DNA from: Geobacter sp. UBA1603
GTDB lineage: Bacteria > Desulfobacterota > Desulfuromonadia > Geobacterales > Pseudopelobacteraceae
DNA length: 7,504 nt
Assembly: GCA_002322035.1 (NCBI GenBank)
Contig: DCNF01000101.1
Location: forward strand, 1,416-8,919
Direction of reading: 5' to 3'
Positions 5,277 to 7,504 of this stretch are shown piece by piece (the stretch's first letter is position 1; each line of letters starts with the position of its first letter). Below the pieces are notes generated by a model, which did not search any database, was not told where the DNA came from, and was given only the letters and a program-made list of their open reading frames with translations. Both the position numbers and the translations under genes were made by a program.

Positions 5277-7451
5277 TCAGATTTTGAAGCCGGACATCTC
5301 TTTTTCAAGCAGGTCGATCTGCCGGGACAGCCCGGTGACGGAGTTTTCCATGACCGAAGACGCCTCGGCATTTGTTGCCGACGACAGCTGAATGTTGCTG
5401 ACCGCTTTGGAAATCATGCCGCAGCTTTGCACCTGGGTGCGGCAGGCCTCACGGATCTGGGCTGTCATGGCCGTGATGTCCTCTGTTGAGCGGGCGATCA
5501 GGCCGCTGGCTCGGCTCTGTTCACGGGTAGATGTCCGCACATGGCTGGTCAGTTCTTTCATGCGTTCGACGTTATTGGCGATCAGTTCGCTGCTGTGGGC
5601 ATGTTCGCTGGCAGAAGCGGCGATGTGCCCGACCATCTCCTCGACACTCTCCATGGCCTCCTTGATGCTTTGGCTGCCACGGGCCTGCTCTACCGTTGCC
5701 CGGGCGATCTCTCTGATCTGGACACTGGCCTTCTGAACGCCGCTGACGATTTTCTCCAGCGCTGCGCCGGAGCGTTCTGAAAGTTTTTCGCCTTCGGTAA
5801 TGCTCTGCTCGGCCTGGCAGATCGCATCGACCGCCCGCCGGGTTTCTTCCTGTACGCCGCGGATCACGGCGGCGATTTCTCGGGTGGAACTGCTGGTGCG
5901 CTCCGAGAGTTCCCTGATTTCATCGGCCACCACAGCGAACCCCTTGCCGTGCTCACCGGCCTGGGCAGCAATGATGGCGGCATTCAGGGCAAGCAGGTTG
6001 GTCTGTTCTGCGACTTCGTCGATGACCGACAGGATGGTGCCGATATCATTGGCCCGCAGGGAGAGATTTTCGATCACTTCAGCCGTGATATGCGATGAAC
6101 GCCGGATCTCCTGCATGCCGGCAATCGCCTCCTCGACCGCTTTCCTGCCGGTCTCGGCGTCGTTGCGGACCGCTTCGGAAATGGCGGAGGTGTCCATGGC
6201 GTTTTTTTCAACCTGCTTGATGGTCGCGTCCATTTCGGCAATTGATGAGGCGGTGGTGCTTGAAGCATCCAAAAGATTGACGATGCTGTTTCCGATTTCC
6301 TTGATTGATGAGGCCATTTGGATGATGGACGAGCTGACTTCATCGACGGACTCACCCAGTTTTTCTGCGTTGAGAGCCACCTCTTCCACACTGGCAGCCA
6401 TTTCGAGAATCGAGGAGGAGGTCTCTGACGTTGATGCCGAAAGCTGGTCGACGCCCTCAGAAACGTTCCGGACCGAATGGCTTATGTGTTCGACCGCCCG
6501 GGTGGTCTCTCCGACGGTTTCCTGCTGCAGGCGGGCTGATGTGACAACTTGCCGGGTTGCCTTCTCGATATTGACGTCGATTGAATTGAGGATCTCGGAG
6601 GTGCTGCTGACCCGCGAAACCATGCTGTGGAGATTTTCCGCCATGGTGTTCATGGCCTGGGCAAGGGCGCCTGCTTCGCCGCCGGCAGTTATCTCGAGGC
6701 GGCTGTCGAGCCGTCCGTCAGCCACCGTGCGGGCAAAGTCGACGCAGGCCCGCAGGGGCCGGATTACTGACTCGGTAATGACGACTGAAAAGACGCTGAT
6801 GACGGCGATAACACCCAGGCAGAACACAACGGCCACCATCATTTTCGTACGCAGACTTGATGACACCCGTTCCTCGGTTGTGCTGACATCCTTGCGCAGA
6901 TTTTCAACCATTGACGTGACTGTCTTGCTGAAAGCGTTGAAACGCTCGGTCTGGATACCATTCATCAGGCGGCTCGAGGTGATTACATCACCCTTTGTGG
7001 CGGCCGGCACCACCTCATCGAGAAGGGTTTTTTTGTATTCCTCCCAGATGGCGTTCGCTTTTTTGATGGTTTCACGCTTGATCGGCGATTCCAGGGCCTC
7101 CAGAACAATACCGAAACGAAGATCGATGTCTCCGGCCAGTTCTTTGACGGTGGCGGCCGTTTTGTCGGCTGCCGCCTTGTTGATGGAGCTTTTTTCGGTC
7201 GACGACATGAACGGCTGGACTTCGGTGCTGATCTGGTAGAGGTCGGCTTTCAACAGGGCGATGCTTTCCAGGGCGTCCTGATTGGCCCTGATAGCCGTAT
7301 AGGCGGGACCGCCGATGCGGGACTCGTTCATCATCAGAAGGCTGGTAACGGCGATGAACAGGATTCCGGCAAAAGCTGCGCCGGAGAGAAGCATCATTTT
7401 TGTGCGCAGGGTAAGGCCTTTTGGGGTGTTCTGATTGGATGTGCTGGGCAT
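5277..7451 (-). CDS. Methyl-accepting chemotaxis protein with long repeated signalling hairpin
   Basis: This is a membrane chemoreceptor of 724 residues that would signal through CheW/CheA. In order: a short cytoplasmic start; TM1 (about 19-41); an all-helical periplasmic sensor of about 163 residues (42-204), resembling a four-helix-bundle type with no visible PAS/Cache motifs; TM2 (about 204-229); and a HAMP domain (about 229-283) with Pro232 and [14 protein letters not shown] in place of the usual DEIG motif. A cytoplasmic coiled coil of about 440 residues then folds back at the tip [19 protein letters not shown] (483-501), which continues [14 protein letters not shown]. Each arm is about 30 heptads, far longer than the 18 of E. 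coli Tsr. No NWETF-type CheR tether ends the protein (it stops GFKI). The start ATG has AAGGAG at 7465-7460, eight bases away. The frame stays open upstream to the window edge, but the ribosome binding site favours this ATG. The ligand is unknown. Its place before trpA is unusual. Confidence 0.95.
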   Translation of the reverse strand: MPSTSNQNTPKGLTLRTKMMLLSGAAFAGILFIAVTSLLMMNESRIGGPAYTAIRANQDALESIALLKADLYQISTEVQPFMSSTEKSSINKAAADKTAATVKELAGDIDLRFGIVLEALESPIKRETIKKANAIWEEYKKTLLDEVVPAATKGDVITSSRLMNGIQTERFNAFSKTVTSMVENLRKDVSTTEERVSSSLRTKMMVAVVFCLGVIAVISVFSVVITESVIRPLRACVDFARTVADGRLDSRLEITAGGEAGALAQAMNTMAENLHSMVSRVSSTSEILNSIDVNIEKATRQVVTSARLQQETVGETTRAVEHISHSVRNVSEGVDQLSASTSETSSSILEMAASVEEVALNAEKLGESVDEVSSSIIQMASSIKEIGNSIVNLLDASSTTASSIAEMDATIKQVEKNAMDTSAISEAVRNDAETGRKAVEEAIAGMQEIRRSSHITAEVIENLSLRANDIGTILSVIDEVAEQTNLLALNAAIIAAQAGEHGKGFAVVADEIRELSERTSSSTREIAAVIRGVQEETRRAVDAICQAEQSITEGEKLSERSGAALEKIVSGVQKASVQIREIARATVEQARGSQSIKEAMESVEEMVGHIAASASEHAHSSELIANNVERMKELTSHVRTSTREQSRASGLIARSTEDITAMTAQIREACRTQVQSCGMISKAVSNIQLSSATNAEASSVMENSVTGLSRQIDLLEKEMSGFKI
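5355..5690 (-). repeat. 28-residue repeats in the C-terminal arm of the MCP
   Basis: Four successive units with a strict 28-residue (four-heptad) period start at residues 588, 616, 644 and 672. They are marked by [27 protein letters not shown] and TQVQSCGMI, whose last Ile falls at 596, 624, 652 and 680. The units are diverged in protein sequence, so this is an ancient internal duplication within the gene and not a DNA-level tandem repeat. Confidence 0.7.
5892..6014 (-). other. MCP hairpin tip (kinase-control module), variant
   Basis: Residues 480-520 cover the highly conserved tip where CheW and CheA bind. Against E. coli Tsr, the sequence matches [20 protein letters not shown] and E.R.L. 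It differs at three positions aligned with Tsr trimer-of-dimers contacts: Glu482 for Phe373, Ile494 for Glu385 and Gln497 for Arg388. The alignment was made by eye through an ungapped motif. Confidence 0.75.
6174..6509 (-). repeat. 28-residue repeats in the N-terminal arm of the MCP
   Basis: Four units with the same 28-residue period start at residues 315, 343, 371 and 399: [39 protein letters not shown] and [13 protein letters not shown]. The Met of the last three falls at 351, 379 and 407. They lie roughly opposite the C-arm units across the hairpin, taking residue 499 as the tip. Confidence 0.75.
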
Positions 7452-7504
7452 CGGGGCGGCTCCTTGCAGGGCGTCAGTGCGGCTGACTGAAAGCCGATCG
7501 ACTA
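7452..7504 (-). other. Leader of the MCP gene with inverted repeat
   Basis: The 53 bases visible upstream of the MCP hold the ribosome binding site AAGGAG (7465-7460) and an inverted repeat, GTCAG-CCGCA-CTGAC on the minus strand (7487-7473), with a five-base stem and five-base loop. No T-run follows, so it is not a standard terminator. No -10/-35 pair can be judged in so short a piece. The gene upstream is outside the window. Confidence 0.45.

Noticed and set aside
5800..7239. A 479-codon open frame on the plus strand, opposite the MCP
   Set aside because: It is the antisense of a Ser/Ala/Glu-rich coiled-coil gene, where stop codons are rare on the other strand. The translation is low-complexity Ser/Arg-rich with no recognisable domain, while the minus-strand frame is a clear MCP.

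Overview
The window is a compact bacterial chromosomal segment with every gene on the minus strand. Read in the direction of transcription (high to low coordinates) it runs: a large methyl-accepting chemotaxis protein (MCP), trpA, accD, folC, lptD, then a tRNA with a CAT anticodon that the window edge cuts. GC content looks moderately high, and coding density is very high. The longest stretch without a gene is about 106 bases, between trpA and accD. The LPS-export protein LptD shows the cell is Gram-negative. The style of the MCP (IGGP-starting helical sensor, [13 protein letters not shown] tip, long repeated coiled coil) and the trpA-accD-folC linkage suggest a Geobacter-like member of the Desulfuromonadales/Geobacterales. 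That assignment is inference from recognition, not from a search.

Layout. 7452-7504 is a short leader with a small inverted repeat and a good ribosome binding site for the MCP. 5277-7451 encodes the 724-residue MCP. After 41 bases comes trpA (4444-5235). The 106-base gap from 4338 to 4443 carries the best candidate promoter inside the cluster, facing accD. accD (3483-4337) is followed after one base by folC (2204-3481), and after another 14 bases by lptD (129-2189). A 62-base gap holds a TTGACA-type promoter for the tRNA-Met (1-66, 3' end missing).

How the genes work together. TrpA makes the last tryptophan intermediate, so a trpB is expected nearby, and none is in the window. AccD supplies malonyl-CoA for fatty-acid and lipid A synthesis. 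FolC makes folylpolyglutamates. LptD puts finished LPS into the outer membrane. accD-folC-lptD looks like one translationally tight unit. The MCP directly upstream of trpA is the odd member.

No mobile element, CRISPR array, pseudogene or undescribed multi-gene system is visible. The points most worth a second look are the MCP architecture (four 28-residue repeats in each arm of the signalling hairpin, and changed residues at its tip), the place of the MCP in a tryptophan cluster, the two-cysteine LptD, and a repeated TTGACAGCAG element before accD.
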